A stretch of 56,373 bases of DNA from an uncultured Phocaeicola sp. (GCA_947626525.1 CANQSM010000008.1:1-56373); one strand, 5' to 3'; shown: positions 33,866 to 42,586, numbered from the stretch's first letter. The notes: generated by a model from the sequence alone, not told the origin. Numbers and translations are program-made.

Positions 33866-35905
33866 ATGAAGACAAAACATTATTTACCAATCGTTGCGCT
33901 GGCCCTGACAACCTTGGCCGGCTGTAACATGAAAAAGGAGGCGACTATGACTTCGGGACTTGATTTGGCTAATCTCGACACGACGGCGCTGCCGGGAGCG
34001 GATTTTTATCAGTACGCCTGTGGAGGCTGGATGAAGAATCATCCTCTTACGGCAGAATATGCGCGTTTTGGAAGCTTTGACGAGCTGGCTGAAAATAACC
34101 GTCAGCAAATGAAAACATTGATTGCCGGGATTGCCGCCAGGCAAAATGTACAAGGAAGCATCGAGCAGAAAATAGGCGACCTGTACAATATGGTGATGGA
34201 CAGCGTGAAACTGAATGCCGAGGGCATAGAGCCTGTCAAGGCTGAGCTGGCGCGTATCGCCGCCGTGAAGGACAAGAGTGAGATATTCCCTTTGATGACG
34301 GAACTGGGCCTGAAAGGAATCGGAGGCTACTTCGGCGAGTATATCGGTGCGGATATGATGAACAGCAGCGTCAACCTGTTTGAGATTGGACAGGGAGGTA
34401 TCAGTCTGGGCGAAAAAGAATACTATATCGATGAAGACGAGGCCACTAAGAATATTCGTGAAAAATATAAGGCCCATATCGTGAAGATGTTCCGGCTGGC
34501 AGGTTTTGATGAGGCCGCCGCACAGAAGAAGATGGAGGCTGTGCTCGCCATTGAGACCCGCATTGCCAAGGCTTCTTATGATAAAGTGAAACAGCGCAAT
34601 CCGGCCGAGAACTACCATAAGATGACTGTGGATGAATTTAAGAAAGAGTATGCCGGCCTGGATTGGGACCGTTACTTTGAAATTCTGGGCATAAAAGATT
34701 TGAAAGAGCTGAGCGTGGGACAGCCCGAACCGATAAAGGAGGTGATTGCTATAGTCAATACCGTTCCGGTGGAGGAGCAGAAAGCTTATATGGAATGGAA
34801 ACTGATGGATAGTGCGGCCGGTTGTCTGAGTGATGAACTGGCTGAACAGAATTTTGATTTCTACGGACGGACCTTATCAGGGAAACAGGAGCAAAGTCCC
34901 CGTTGGAAACGTGCGGTCGGGACGGTAAACGGCCTGTTGGGCGAAGCTGTCGGACAGATGTACGTGCAGAAATATTTCCCGCCTGAAGCGAAAGAGCGTA
35001 TGGTGAACCTGGTGAAGAACCTGCAGACGGCCCTGAAGGAACGCATACAGGCACAGGAGTGGATGAGTGACAGCACCAAGGCCAAAGCCATAGAGAAACT
35101 GGATGCTTTTTATGTCAAAATCGGTTATCCGGACAAATGGAAAGACTATTCCGGACTGGAAATCAAGAATGATTCATATTGGGCTAATCTGGAGCGTGCC
35201 CACGAATTCGGATGGAAGCGCATGATCGAGGAAAAATACGACAAGCCGGTGGATAAGGATGAGTGGTATATGACTCCGCAGACCGTGAACGCCTATTACA
35301 ATCCTACTACCAATGAAATCTGTTTCCCGGCTGGTATCCTGCAATATCCCTTCTTCGATATGCAGGCGGATGACGCTTTCAATTACGGAGCCATCGGTGT
35401 GGTCATCGGACACGAGATGACTCACGGATTCGATGATCAGGGACGTCAGTTCGACAAGGACGGCAACTTTGCCGATTGGTGGACAGCCAGGGACGCGGAA
35501 GATTTCAAGGCTCGCGCCCGGGTAATGGTCGATTTCTTTGGAAACATCGATGTATTGCCCGACCTGAAAGCGAATGGCGAACTGACTTTAGGTGAGAATC
35601 TGGCAGACCACGGAGGGTTGATGGTCGCCTATCAGGCATTTAAGAATGCTACGAAGGACGCGCCGTTGGGAATGGCCGACGGATTTACTCCGGAGCAGCG
35701 TTTCTTCTTGGCATACGCTTCGGTATGGGCGGGCAATATCCGTGACGAGGAAATCCGCAATCTGACGAAGAGCGATCCGCATTCATTGGGACGCTGGCGC
35801 GTGAATGCCGCGCTGCCTCATATTGATGCCTGGTACGAGGCATTCGGCATTACGGAAAACGATCCGTTGTTCGTGCCGAAAGAGAAACGGGCGGCTATCT
35901 GGTAA
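33866..35905 (+). CDS. M13-family (neprilysin-like) zinc metallopeptidase, lipoprotein
   Basis: The 679-residue protein starts with a lipoprotein signal (TTLAGCNMKK, Cys about 20). A large helical N-terminal M13 domain (from PGADFYQYACGGWMKNHPL) follows, then the catalytic domain with HExxH in VIGHEMTHGFDDQGRQFD (about 513) and the third ligand motif LGENLADHGG (about 575). It ends with a final W rather than the C-x-x-W of eukaryotic neprilysins. It should cut peptides in the periplasm or at the surface. Length is normal. A strong terminator follows at 35935. Confidence 0.93.
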   Translation: MKTKHYLPIVALALTTLAGCNMKKEATMTSGLDLANLDTTALPGADFYQYACGGWMKNHPLTAEYARFGSFDELAENNRQQMKTLIAGIAARQNVQGSIEQKIGDLYNMVMDSVKLNAEGIEPVKAELARIAAVKDKSEIFPLMTELGLKGIGGYFGEYIGADMMNSSVNLFEIGQGGISLGEKEYYIDEDEATKNIREKYKAHIVKMFRLAGFDEAAAQKKMEAVLAIETRIAKASYDKVKQRNPAENYHKMTVDEFKKEYAGLDWDRYFEILGIKDLKELSVGQPEPIKEVIAIVNTVPVEEQKAYMEWKLMDSAAGCLSDELAEQNFDFYGRTLSGKQEQSPRWKRAVGTVNGLLGEAVGQMYVQKYFPPEAKERMVNLVKNLQTALKERIQAQEWMSDSTKAKAIEKLDAFYVKIGYPDKWKDYSGLEIKNDSYWANLERAHEFGWKRMIEEKYDKPVDKDEWYMTPQTVNAYYNPTTNEICFPAGILQYPFFDMQADDAFNYGAIGVVIGHEMTHGFDDQGRQFDKDGNFADWWTARDAEDFKARARVMVDFFGNIDVLPDLKANGELTLGENLADHGGLMVAYQAFKNATKDAPLGMADGFTPEQRFFLAYASVWAGNIRDEEIRNLTKSDPHSLGRWRVNAALPHIDAWYEAFGITENDPLFVPKEKRAAIW

Positions 35906-35934
35906 GGAATCGTCAGGCATATAATAAGATAGGT

Positions 35935-35969
35935 AAAGGAGGCAAAGTGATGGAAACTTTGCCTCCTTT
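35935..35969 (+). terminator. Rho-independent terminator after the M13 peptidase gene
   Basis: AAAGGAGGCAAAGT pairs with its complement ending CCTCCTTT across a short loop, followed by GTTATT. It separates the housekeeping genes from the capsule locus. Confidence 0.75.
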
Positions 35970-36080
35970 GTTATTGGCCTGTATGGGTTTCGGAAGTTGA
36001 AACGCTGCTTTCGTGCGCGCTTTTCATGGGGAAAAGTTCGTTTTATTTGCGTGACGTTTTACCTATTAAAATCCCAGATA

Positions 36081-37061
36081 ATGAAAAGAAAAGCAAATCT
36101 AAGAATGGTATTGGAATTTATCCGTACGGAAGTTGAGAACATGAGAGCGGTGAATCGCTTCGGAGTAGCCAAAAATTATGCGTGCGTTCGCAATAGCTTC
36201 TTCCGCTATTTGCGGTCGGAGGGTATGAAAGATATCTCTTTCAAGAAACTGACATCCGAGTTTGTGGACGGTTATCAGACGTGGCTTTGGAACAATGGAG
36301 TCGGTCGGAACAGCTCTTCCTGCTACATGCGTTGCTTGCATGCTCTGTTCAATAAGGCTGTCAGGAAGGGAGTCGCTTCCGGCAATCCTTTCACCGGAGT
36401 GTACACGGGCATTGCGAAAACCCGGAAACGGGCCGTTACAGCGGATGACATTCGCAGCCTGGCCCACTTGGACATCAGGGCGGAACTTATAAAAAGAGGA
36501 AGGAACCCGGAACGGAAGGACTTTGAGGCCTTTTTCCGAAGCCTTCTGTTTACGAAAGACCTGTTCCTGTTCTGCTTTTGCGCTTGTGGCATGACTTTTG
36601 TCGATTTGGCCCATTTGAAAAAGAGCGATTTGTCTGACGGCTTTATCCGTTACGCCCGCAAGAAGACCCGCCAGCCTATTGAAGTGAAGGTGGAAGCCGT
36701 GATGCAGAAGATTATTGACAAGTATGCGAATACGTCTCCCTATCTTTTCCCGATTCTTTCTTCTACTGATACCCGCGAAGCTGAACTGCAATACCGCAGG
36801 GCGATTCGCATTTATAATCTGAACTTGAAAAGGCTGTCTTCGTTTTTAGGGGGCGATGTTTCGTTGACTTCTTATGTCGCGCGCCATACATGGGCCACTA
36901 CCGCCTATCGGCAGCACCTTCCTTTATCTGTCATTTGTCAGGCTATGGGACATGATTCCGAGCATACCACCCAGATTTATTTGAAATCCTTGGAAAATGC
37001 CGTGATTAATGAGGCCAATCACAAGCTATTGGATCATATATTCCATAATTATCCGCAATAA
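36081..37061 (+). CDS. Tyrosine recombinase (integrase/invertase) at the capsule switch, Arg-I replaced
   Basis: The 326-residue protein has a SAM-like core-binding domain (about 5-105) and a tyrosine recombinase catalytic domain (about 120-310). Visible catalytic residues are Lys in RYARKKTRQP, Arg268 in TSYVARHTWAT, His291 in AMGHDSEHTTQIYL and the nucleophile Tyr300. The first catalytic arginine, expected in the segment that reads FCFCACGMTFVDLAHL, is a Cys here (residue 169, codon TGT at 36585-36587; Arg would be CGT). The ORF extends to 35997, but ATG 36081 fits the family N-terminus. Capsule-linked Parabacteroides recombinases invert the promoter next to them. This one sits 60 bp from the inverted repeats but may be inactive. 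Confidence 0.85.
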   Translation: MKRKANLRMVLEFIRTEVENMRAVNRFGVAKNYACVRNSFFRYLRSEGMKDISFKKLTSEFVDGYQTWLWNNGVGRNSSSCYMRCLHALFNKAVRKGVASGNPFTGVYTGIAKTRKRAVTADDIRSLAHLDIRAELIKRGRNPERKDFEAFFRSLLFTKDLFLFCFCACGMTFVDLAHLKKSDLSDGFIRYARKKTRQPIEVKVEAVMQKIIDKYANTSPYLFPILSSTDTREAELQYRRAIRIYNLNLKRLSSFLGGDVSLTSYVARHTWATTAYRQHLPLSVICQAMGHDSEHTTQIYLKSLENAVINEANHKLLDHIFHNYPQ

Positions 37062-37120
37062 CTCCCGGTCATATCTGAATCTGTTTTGCGGCCAAAAAGA
37101 TTGATAAATTATCGCACAAA

Positions 37121-37329
37121 TTTCTTCCTCCTCTTATATAGAGGAGGAAAGATTGTGCGCAAAGATAGTGAATGTTCCTGAATTACAAAAAGTTTGTCAG
37201 GTAAAAAAAGGTAAATTCCTCCGTCCGTATGGTCTTTTTTAAATCACTTTTCTGATATGTCTGATTGCATTTAACTGATTCACAATTCATTATAAGAGCT
37301 TTCCTCCTCTATATAAGAGGAGGAAGAAA
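37121..37329. repeat. Invertible promoter segment with perfect 31-bp inverted repeats
   Basis: 37121-37151 and 37299-37329 are exact inverted copies (31 of 31). Each contains a dyad, TTCCTCCTC and GAGGAGGAA, around an asymmetric 7-bp core TTATATA, as expected of a tyrosine-recombinase crossover site. The 147 bp between them (37152-37298) hold one good promoter that points left. Inversion would place that promoter just before the right repeat, reading into the upxY-like gene at 37484. The structure matches the phase-variable capsule promoters known in Bacteroides and Parabacteroides. The sequenced orientation is OFF. Confidence 0.9.
37160..37189 (-). promoter_or_regulatory. Capsule promoter, currently facing left (OFF)
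   Basis: On the minus strand TTTG (37186-37189), 18 bp, then TATCTTTG (37160-37167): an exact -7 box with a -33 at slightly short spacing. No comparable rightward promoter is seen in the segment. Confidence 0.7.
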
Positions 37330-37483
37330 ATACCTCTATTTGGCGTATGATGGGCCGGTAGAAAAAGAAAGAAAACAGGGAAAGGCATCCATGCATTGTT
37401 TGGAAAAAATTCCATTCGGTATGTTCCTTTGATGTTTTCTAAGTAATTGAAAATAAATTGATAACCTCATCCGGTAAAGCGGG
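37330..37483 (+). other. Capsule leader region between the switch and the upxY-like gene
   Basis: About 154 bases with no gene and no rightward TAnnTTTG. In the ON orientation the transcript would begin with the right repeat, a GC-containing hairpin (TTCCTCCTC, 7-base loop, GAGGAGGAA), then this leader. UpxY-type antiterminators are known to act through such 5' leaders; no specific site is recognised. Confidence 0.5.
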
Positions 37484-38650
37484 ATGGGGGAGTATGAGGA
37501 ACATCTCATGCAGGATTATCTTCAGCCAGAAACGGAACTGTCAGGTGTTTCCCGTTGGTTTGTGATGACTTCTCCGGATCCGAAGTCCGTGGAGGAGGAC
37601 TTGTCGAATGAAAACCTTCGTCGCAAGGAACGCGGCGCGGTTCCTTTCCGGTATTTTATCCCTTATGCGTTTTTAAAGCGGCGGATAGTCGATCGGTGTG
37701 ACCGCAGCGACGATATTTCGGAGGCAAGTCCCTATTTCAATCCGGGAGCTCGTGAGGAAGTGACTACCAACAATGAGTTGCGTTCGGCACTGAGGCGGTA
37801 TATTTTCATAAAGTCCTCGCCTCTTGATTTGGACCGCCTGTTGCGTGACAGGATGTATCGTGACGCTTACCATAGCCTTTGGTACTACCGCGACCGTTCG
37901 GGCCGGAAAGTTATCGTGGAGGATGTGGAGATGTCCGATTTTATCCGCGCGTGCTGCGACACCCGTCTCCGTTTCGAGGTCTGGCCCGCTTTGGACGGGA
38001 TAGAGGCGAATGACGAGGTTCTGCTCAACAGTACGCCCTTTAAGGGATACAGGGCCCGTGTCCTGGAAGTGCGTCACGGGAAGAACGGCTGTACGCTGAC
38101 GGTGGGTTTTCATCTTCTCCATGGGGGCATGTTGTTGAAATTGCCGGATTTGCATCCCGAGGATGTGCTTTACGAGCGGAAGGACAGTGACAGGTTCGTA
38201 CGGGAGACCAACCGATATAAAATGCTGGAGGATATCCAGCGTAAGCTGTTTGCGGTCATGAGCCGCCGTCAGGAAGTGGGACTGTCGGAAAAGCGAAAGA
38301 AGGAGGACTATTCCACGTTGTCCATGCTGTACAATTACCGTTACCATTTGTTTGAGAGCGATGTCATGCGTCGTAAGTTGAGCGGTTTGATGTTGATTTG
38401 CGCCACATTGTTGGGGGACGCTTCCGGCAAGTCCGAACTGGTCTCTGTGGTTCGTGATGAACTGCGTGCGATGGATACGCATCCTGCGGGTAAGGTGGCG
38501 CATGATGTCCGTGCCCTTCTTCATTCGTGTCTTTACCTGGCCACCCGCGATGCGTATCATTTCGAGGAGGCCATGTCGTATTTCCGTTCCCATTCCCATC
38601 TTTCCGCTACGCATAAGCAATGGATGAAATTACTCCTTGTGAGGCAATAA
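37484..38650 (+). CDS. UpxY-type NusG-like transcription antiterminator (long form)
   Basis: The 388-residue protein has a NusG N-terminal domain (about 24-165): SRWFVMTSPDPKSVEEDL with the aromatic W-F-V start, FRYFIPYAFLKRR, and LRSALRRYIFIKSS, the usual ...RYIFI strand. A KOW-like segment follows near 175-200 (GIEANDEVLLNSTPFKGYR). The remaining 190 residues form an extra helical region, so it is about twice the length of the roughly 170-190-residue UpxY proteins of B. fragilis. UpxY proteins prevent premature termination within their own capsule operon. Position as first gene after the invertible promoter supports this. No upxZ-like gene follows. Confidence 0.8.
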   Translation: MGEYEEHLMQDYLQPETELSGVSRWFVMTSPDPKSVEEDLSNENLRRKERGAVPFRYFIPYAFLKRRIVDRCDRSDDISEASPYFNPGAREEVTTNNELRSALRRYIFIKSSPLDLDRLLRDRMYRDAYHSLWYYRDRSGRKVIVEDVEMSDFIRACCDTRLRFEVWPALDGIEANDEVLLNSTPFKGYRARVLEVRHGKNGCTLTVGFHLLHGGMLLKLPDLHPEDVLYERKDSDRFVRETNRYKMLEDIQRKLFAVMSRRQEVGLSEKRKKEDYSTLSMLYNYRYHLFESDVMRRKLSGLMLICATLLGDASGKSELVSVVRDELRAMDTHPAGKVAHDVRALLHSCLYLATRDAYHFEEAMSYFRSHSHLSATHKQWMKLLLVRQ

Positions 38651-38735
38651 TATTGGATAAACTAATCATATTCACGGAGATTATTAAAATCAAAAGAAAA
38701 TAGATGTACCAACCTAATTATTCTGTAATTGTGCT

Positions 38736-38743
38736 TACCTTTG
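38736..38743 (+). promoter_or_regulatory. -7 promoter box TACCTTTG upstream of the AlbA_2 gene
   Basis: Exact TAnnTTTG about 110 bp before the start. It suggests the next gene can be expressed independently of the capsule switch. Confidence 0.45.
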
Positions 38744-38852
38744 CAAAAGATTGGTTTATTCTTTTGGAGAAGAAAAAGATCAATTGCGAATATATTATAA
38801 AATGCAAAAGTATCAAGAATAGGGTTCGGAAATAATATATGATGATTAACTG

Positions 38853-40334
38853 ATGATTGACATGAACATAGATATACATACTTTGATTGGTGAAGCAACA
38901 GCCTACGACAAGAAACAGATGCTTGAAATCAAGCGACCTAAAAGCTGGCTCAAAAGTGTATCTGCCTTTGCTAATGGTGAGGGCGGAACATTGATTTTTG
39001 GCATCAGCGATGATAACCAAGTAGTAGGGCTTACTGATGCGGAAGGTGATGCGGAGAAAATTAGTGAGGAGCTAAAGAACAAACTTGATCCAGTGCCGGT
39101 CGTCAATCTTGAATACAAGGAAGTGGATGGGAAAAAACTTGTGTTGCTACATGTATATCCGGGACAAGAGACTCCGTATTACTATATCGGTGACAAACAG
39201 CGCCTTGCATTTGTCCGCGTGGGCAATGAATCGGTTATAGCAGATCGTATCCAACTGAAAAGTCTTGTTCTAAAGGGCTCCGGTCGTACTTACGATAGTC
39301 TGTCATCCAACTATAGATTTGAAGATATGGCATTTTCCAAGCTCAAGTCCATTCATTACAAAAGATTGCAGCGTTCGTTTGAAGACAATGAGTTTGTTTC
39401 GTGGGGGATCATTGACGAAAATGGCAATTTGACAAATGGCGGTGCATTATTGGCTGATGAATCTCCAATACGTCAGTCTCGTATATTCTGTACACGTTGG
39501 AATGGTTTAGACATGACAAACGGTTTGGGAGAAGCGATAGATGATGTTGAATTGGAAGGTTGCGTAATCGGTCAGTTGCAGGATGCCGTATCTTTTGTCA
39601 GAAACAATTCTCGTAAGAAATGGTGGAAAGAAAATGATCATCGGGAAGAACTTCCTGATTATCCCGAACGTGCCGTGACGGAAGCAATAGCAAATGCCAT
39701 TATACATCGGGATTATATGCAGATGGGTAGTGAAATACACATTGATATGTATGATGATCGCTTGGACATATATTCACCTGGAGGCATGATGGATGGAAGG
39801 CTTATTCAGCAGTTGAATCCTCTTACCGTTCCATCTAAAAGAAGAAATCCATTACTGGCCGATTTTTTCAGCCGGTTAGGGCTTATGGAGAGACGTGGTA
39901 GCGGAATGAAGAAGATAATCGATTCCTATAAAAGGTTTGAGCGTCTGCCTAATTATCATATCCCTGAATTTCAGTCAAATACATCAGAATTTCATGTGAC
40001 ATTATGGAACTTGAATTATGGGAATGGTAGTGTAATAAATGAGAAAAAGTTCCTAAAAGAGGTTATAGGAACGGGAAAAGAGTTCCTAAAAGAGGATAAT
40101 AAGTTCCGGAAAGAGTTCCTAAAAGTTCGGCGGATGATTTACAAAATGATTTCAGCAAATCCGGGAATTACAATTGCTGAAATGGCTGTAAATATAGGTA
40201 TTTCTGACCGCCAAGTGCGTAAATACATAAAGAGAATGACTGATATGAAGTTCATTGTCAGAGAAGGAGGACGAAAGAACGGGATATGGAAAATAATAGA
40301 CGGTGATTACGAAGACTTCTTTGAAAGAATATGA
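38853..40334 (+). CDS. AlbA_2/Schlafen-type putative ATP-dependent DNA/RNA-binding protein
   Basis: The 493-residue protein starts with an AlbA_2 (Schlafen-like) domain at about 15-130: LEIKRPKSWLKSVSAFANGE, GGTLIFGISDDNQVVGL, and YYYIGDKQRLAFVRVGNES. A C-terminal ATPase-like domain (HATPase_c_4 type, about 250-365) contains DYPERAVTEAIANAIIHRDY, DIYSPGGMMDGR and RRGSGMKKII. A K/F-rich linker and a winged helix (about 430-490, ITIAEMAVNIGISDRQVRKY) follow. Such proteins are annotated as transcriptional regulators or helicases, and some are in defence islands. It sits between the upxY-like and flippase genes, with its own promoter, so it looks like an insertion in the capsule operon. Confidence 0.8.
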   Translation: MIDMNIDIHTLIGEATAYDKKQMLEIKRPKSWLKSVSAFANGEGGTLIFGISDDNQVVGLTDAEGDAEKISEELKNKLDPVPVVNLEYKEVDGKKLVLLHVYPGQETPYYYIGDKQRLAFVRVGNESVIADRIQLKSLVLKGSGRTYDSLSSNYRFEDMAFSKLKSIHYKRLQRSFEDNEFVSWGIIDENGNLTNGGALLADESPIRQSRIFCTRWNGLDMTNGLGEAIDDVELEGCVIGQLQDAVSFVRNNSRKKWWKENDHREELPDYPERAVTEAIANAIIHRDYMQMGSEIHIDMYDDRLDIYSPGGMMDGRLIQQLNPLTVPSKRRNPLLADFFSRLGLMERRGSGMKKIIDSYKRFERLPNYHIPEFQSNTSEFHVTLWNLNYGNGSVINEKKFLKEVIGTGKEFLKEDNKFRKEFLKVRRMIYKMISANPGITIAEMAVNIGISDRQVRKYIKRMTDMKFIVREGGRKNGIWKIIDGDYEDFFERI

Positions 40335-40426
40335 CGATATCAGATATGGACAAGCTTTGAGTTCTATAAACGGGCTTCATGAACATTCAGATACTGGACC
40401 GGAGCATGGAAAAAGAGAGACTCCGG

Positions 40427-40458
40427 TTTGGCGTTCTCGCATGAAAGATGTATGTTTG
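40427..40458 (+). promoter_or_regulatory. Full-consensus Bacteroidetes promoter for the AAA-ATPase gene
   Basis: TTTG (40427-40430), exactly 20 bp, TATGTTTG (40451-40458). Both boxes and spacing match the consensus. Transcription from near 40465 rules out the upstream starts of the open frame and sets the start at ATG 40476. Confidence 0.7.
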
Positions 40459-40475
40459 TAGAAAATTTGTTTGAT

Positions 40476-42275
40476 ATGACTTCGAAGGCTTACCCCAAAC
40501 GCATTCCTTACGGAATGATGAACTTTGTCGATGTGCGCGAGGACAATTGCTACTATGTGGACAAGACGCACTTTATCGAAAGGATAGAAAGCGCGCACCG
40601 TTTCTTCTTCTATATACGTCCGCGCCGTTTCGGCAAGAGCCTGACGATGTCGATGCTACGGCATTACTATGACGTGCTGGAAGCGGACAAGTTCGAGCGG
40701 TGGTACGGGGGATTGTATATCGGCAGCCATCCTACTCCGGAGCGTGGAAGTTACTTGATCCTTTACCTGAATTTCGCGGAAGTGGCGGCCGGCTTGGGCG
40801 ACTATCGGAAAGCTTTGGATTCGTATTGTGATATCTGTTTCAACAGTTTTTGTTTCCGGTATGCGGCTTATCTGCCGGAGGGCACAAAAGAAGAATTGAA
40901 CCGTCATGACGGTGCGGTGGCGCGGTTGAGTTTCCTGCATAAGCTGTGCACGGATATGAACCTGAAGATTTATTTGTTCATCGACGAGTACGACCATTTC
41001 ACCAACAAGATACTGTCCGACCCGATATCGTTGGAAAGCTATAAGAGCGAGACACATGGAACAGGGTATCTGCGCTCTTTCTTCGATACGGTAAAGGGAG
41101 GTACGGACACCAGTATCAAGCGTTGTTTCATTACAGGGGTAAGTCCGGTGACCATGGACGATGTGACGAGCGGTTTCAATATCGGCACCAACTATTCGCT
41201 CTCTCCGGAATTCAACGAAATGACGGGTTTCACGGAGGAGGAGGTGCGCGCCATGCTGGACTATTACCGCACCACTTGCGAGTTCCACCATACTACGGAC
41301 GAACTGATAGCCCTGATGAGGCCTTGGTACGACAACTATTGCTTCGCCAGGCAAAGCTACGGGAGAACCACCATGTACAATTCGAACATGGTGCTCTACT
41401 TTGTGGACAATTACATTCGCAACGGCGGATATGTGCCTGACAATATGCTGGAAGAGAACATCCGTGTGGATTACGAGAAGTTGCGTATGCTCATCCGCAA
41501 GGACAAGGAGTTCGCGCACGACGCCTCGATAATACAAACCTTGGTGGAGCAGGGCTACATCGCGGGCGAGTTGAAGTCCGGTTTCCCGGCCGGGAAGATT
41601 TCCGACCCGGACAACTTCGTGAGCCTGCTGTTCTACTTCGGCATGCTGACTCTTGACGGAACGATAGAGGGAAAGACTAAGCTGGCCATCCCGAATCAGG
41701 TGGTGCGGGAGCAGCTGTACAGTTACCTGCTGGATACCTATAAGGAAGTGGACTTGCGGTTCGAGAGTCACGAGAAGAGCGAATTGTCTTCCCGTCTGGC
41801 CTATCGTGGTGACTGGCAGGTCTATTTCGGATACATTGCCGACTGTTTGCGGCGTTACGCTTCCCAGCGTGACCGCCAAAAGGGCGAATCGTTTGTACAC
41901 GGTTTTACGTTGGCCATGACGGCCCAGAACCGTTTCTACCGTCCCGTATCGGAACAGGACACTCAGGCCGGATACGTGGATCTGTTCCTATATCCGTTGT
42001 TGGATATCTATCGGGACATGAAGCACAGCTACGTGATAGAATTGAAGTACGCCAAAAGAAAAGATACGGATGAGCGTGTGGAACGTCTCCGCAGGGAAGC
42101 CATTCTTCAGGCCGACCGCTATGCCGCCAGCGAGCTGGTGCAAGGTGCCGTTGGAGATACGACACTGCATAAGATAGTGGTTGTCTATCGGGGTATGGAC
42201 ATGGTGGTGTGCGAGGAAATTACGCAGATAGCTGCAAGTGGCAATGCAGCTATGTGCGTTGGCCAATGCAGCTAA
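40476..42275 (+). CDS. AAA-ATPase-like protein with PD-(D/E)XK nuclease-like domain
   Basis: About 599 residues. The N-terminal AAA-ATPase-like domain begins RIPYGMMNFVDVREDNCYYV, then VDKTHFIERIE, and a nucleotide-binding region written RPRRFGKSLTMSML (a Walker-A variant, about 50-63). A Walker-B-like IYLFIDEYDHFTNK (about 165) and a sensor ITGVSPVTMDDVTSGFNI follow. The C-terminus (YVIELKYAKRKDTDERVERL and QADRYAASELV) matches the PD-(D/E)XK nuclease-like DUF1703 domain. These genes are abundant and mobile-looking in Bacteroidetes; function is unproven, possibly nucleic-acid restriction. Its promoter is independent, and a repeated hairpin overlaps its stop codon. Confidence 0.8.
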   Translation: MTSKAYPKRIPYGMMNFVDVREDNCYYVDKTHFIERIESAHRFFFYIRPRRFGKSLTMSMLRHYYDVLEADKFERWYGGLYIGSHPTPERGSYLILYLNFAEVAAGLGDYRKALDSYCDICFNSFCFRYAAYLPEGTKEELNRHDGAVARLSFLHKLCTDMNLKIYLFIDEYDHFTNKILSDPISLESYKSETHGTGYLRSFFDTVKGGTDTSIKRCFITGVSPVTMDDVTSGFNIGTNYSLSPEFNEMTGFTEEEVRAMLDYYRTTCEFHHTTDELIALMRPWYDNYCFARQSYGRTTMYNSNMVLYFVDNYIRNGGYVPDNMLEENIRVDYEKLRMLIRKDKEFAHDASIIQTLVEQGYIAGELKSGFPAGKISDPDNFVSLLFYFGMLTLDGTIEGKTKLAIPNQVVREQLYSYLLDTYKEVDLRFESHEKSELSSRLAYRGDWQVYFGYIADCLRRYASQRDRQKGESFVHGFTLAMTAQNRFYRPVSEQDTQAGYVDLFLYPLLDIYRDMKHSYVIELKYAKRKDTDERVERLRREAILQADRYAASELVQGAVGDTTLHKIVVVYRGMDMVVCEEITQIAASGNAAMCVGQCS

Positions 42276-42314
42276 CTTCATCGGCACATGAAGTTAACTT
42301 GCCTGAAAAAGGGA
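42273..42314. repeat. Hairpin repeat, copy 2 (first copy at 2797-2840)
   Basis: TAACTTCAT (42273-42281) and ATGAAGTTA (42288-42296) form a perfect stem, followed by CTTGCCTGAAAAAGGG. It matches the copy near 2800 at most positions and overlaps the stop of the AAA-ATPase gene. Confidence 0.6.
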
Positions 42315-42586
42315 ATTCTTCTGTGTGACTATGACTGCTTTGCTTCACACATTATTTGTTTATTTACTGCTTTGCTTCACATATTCTGCAATGCCTTTCT
42401 AAGATGCTTTACAGTTTTGTTCTGTTGTTCCTAATTTCAACAACAATCAGGCTTTTGATGGACGGGAATGGGAGTTATGACGACCTTGTTCCTGTGTCAA
42501 GGACTGTATGACATATTATAAATCATTGAATTTTAAAATACTCAAAGGCTCATCTCTTTGATTCTTAAGAGGGTGGACTCTGTCAA
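42315..42586. other. Gap before the flippase, with a 16-bp direct repeat
   Basis: No gene seen. ACTGCTTTGCTTCACA occurs at 42334-42349 and again at 42366-42381. No consensus promoter is evident, so the capsule genes that follow probably depend on transcription from upstream. Confidence 0.5.

Noticed and set aside
37673-38620. 315-codon leftward open frame
   Set aside because: Fully antisense to the upxY-like gene, whose NusG features are clear; no domain in the antisense reading.
40656-41900. 414-codon leftward open frame
   Set aside because: It lies entirely opposite the AAA-ATPase gene, has no recognisable domain, and its text reads as the complement of a GC-rich coding sequence.
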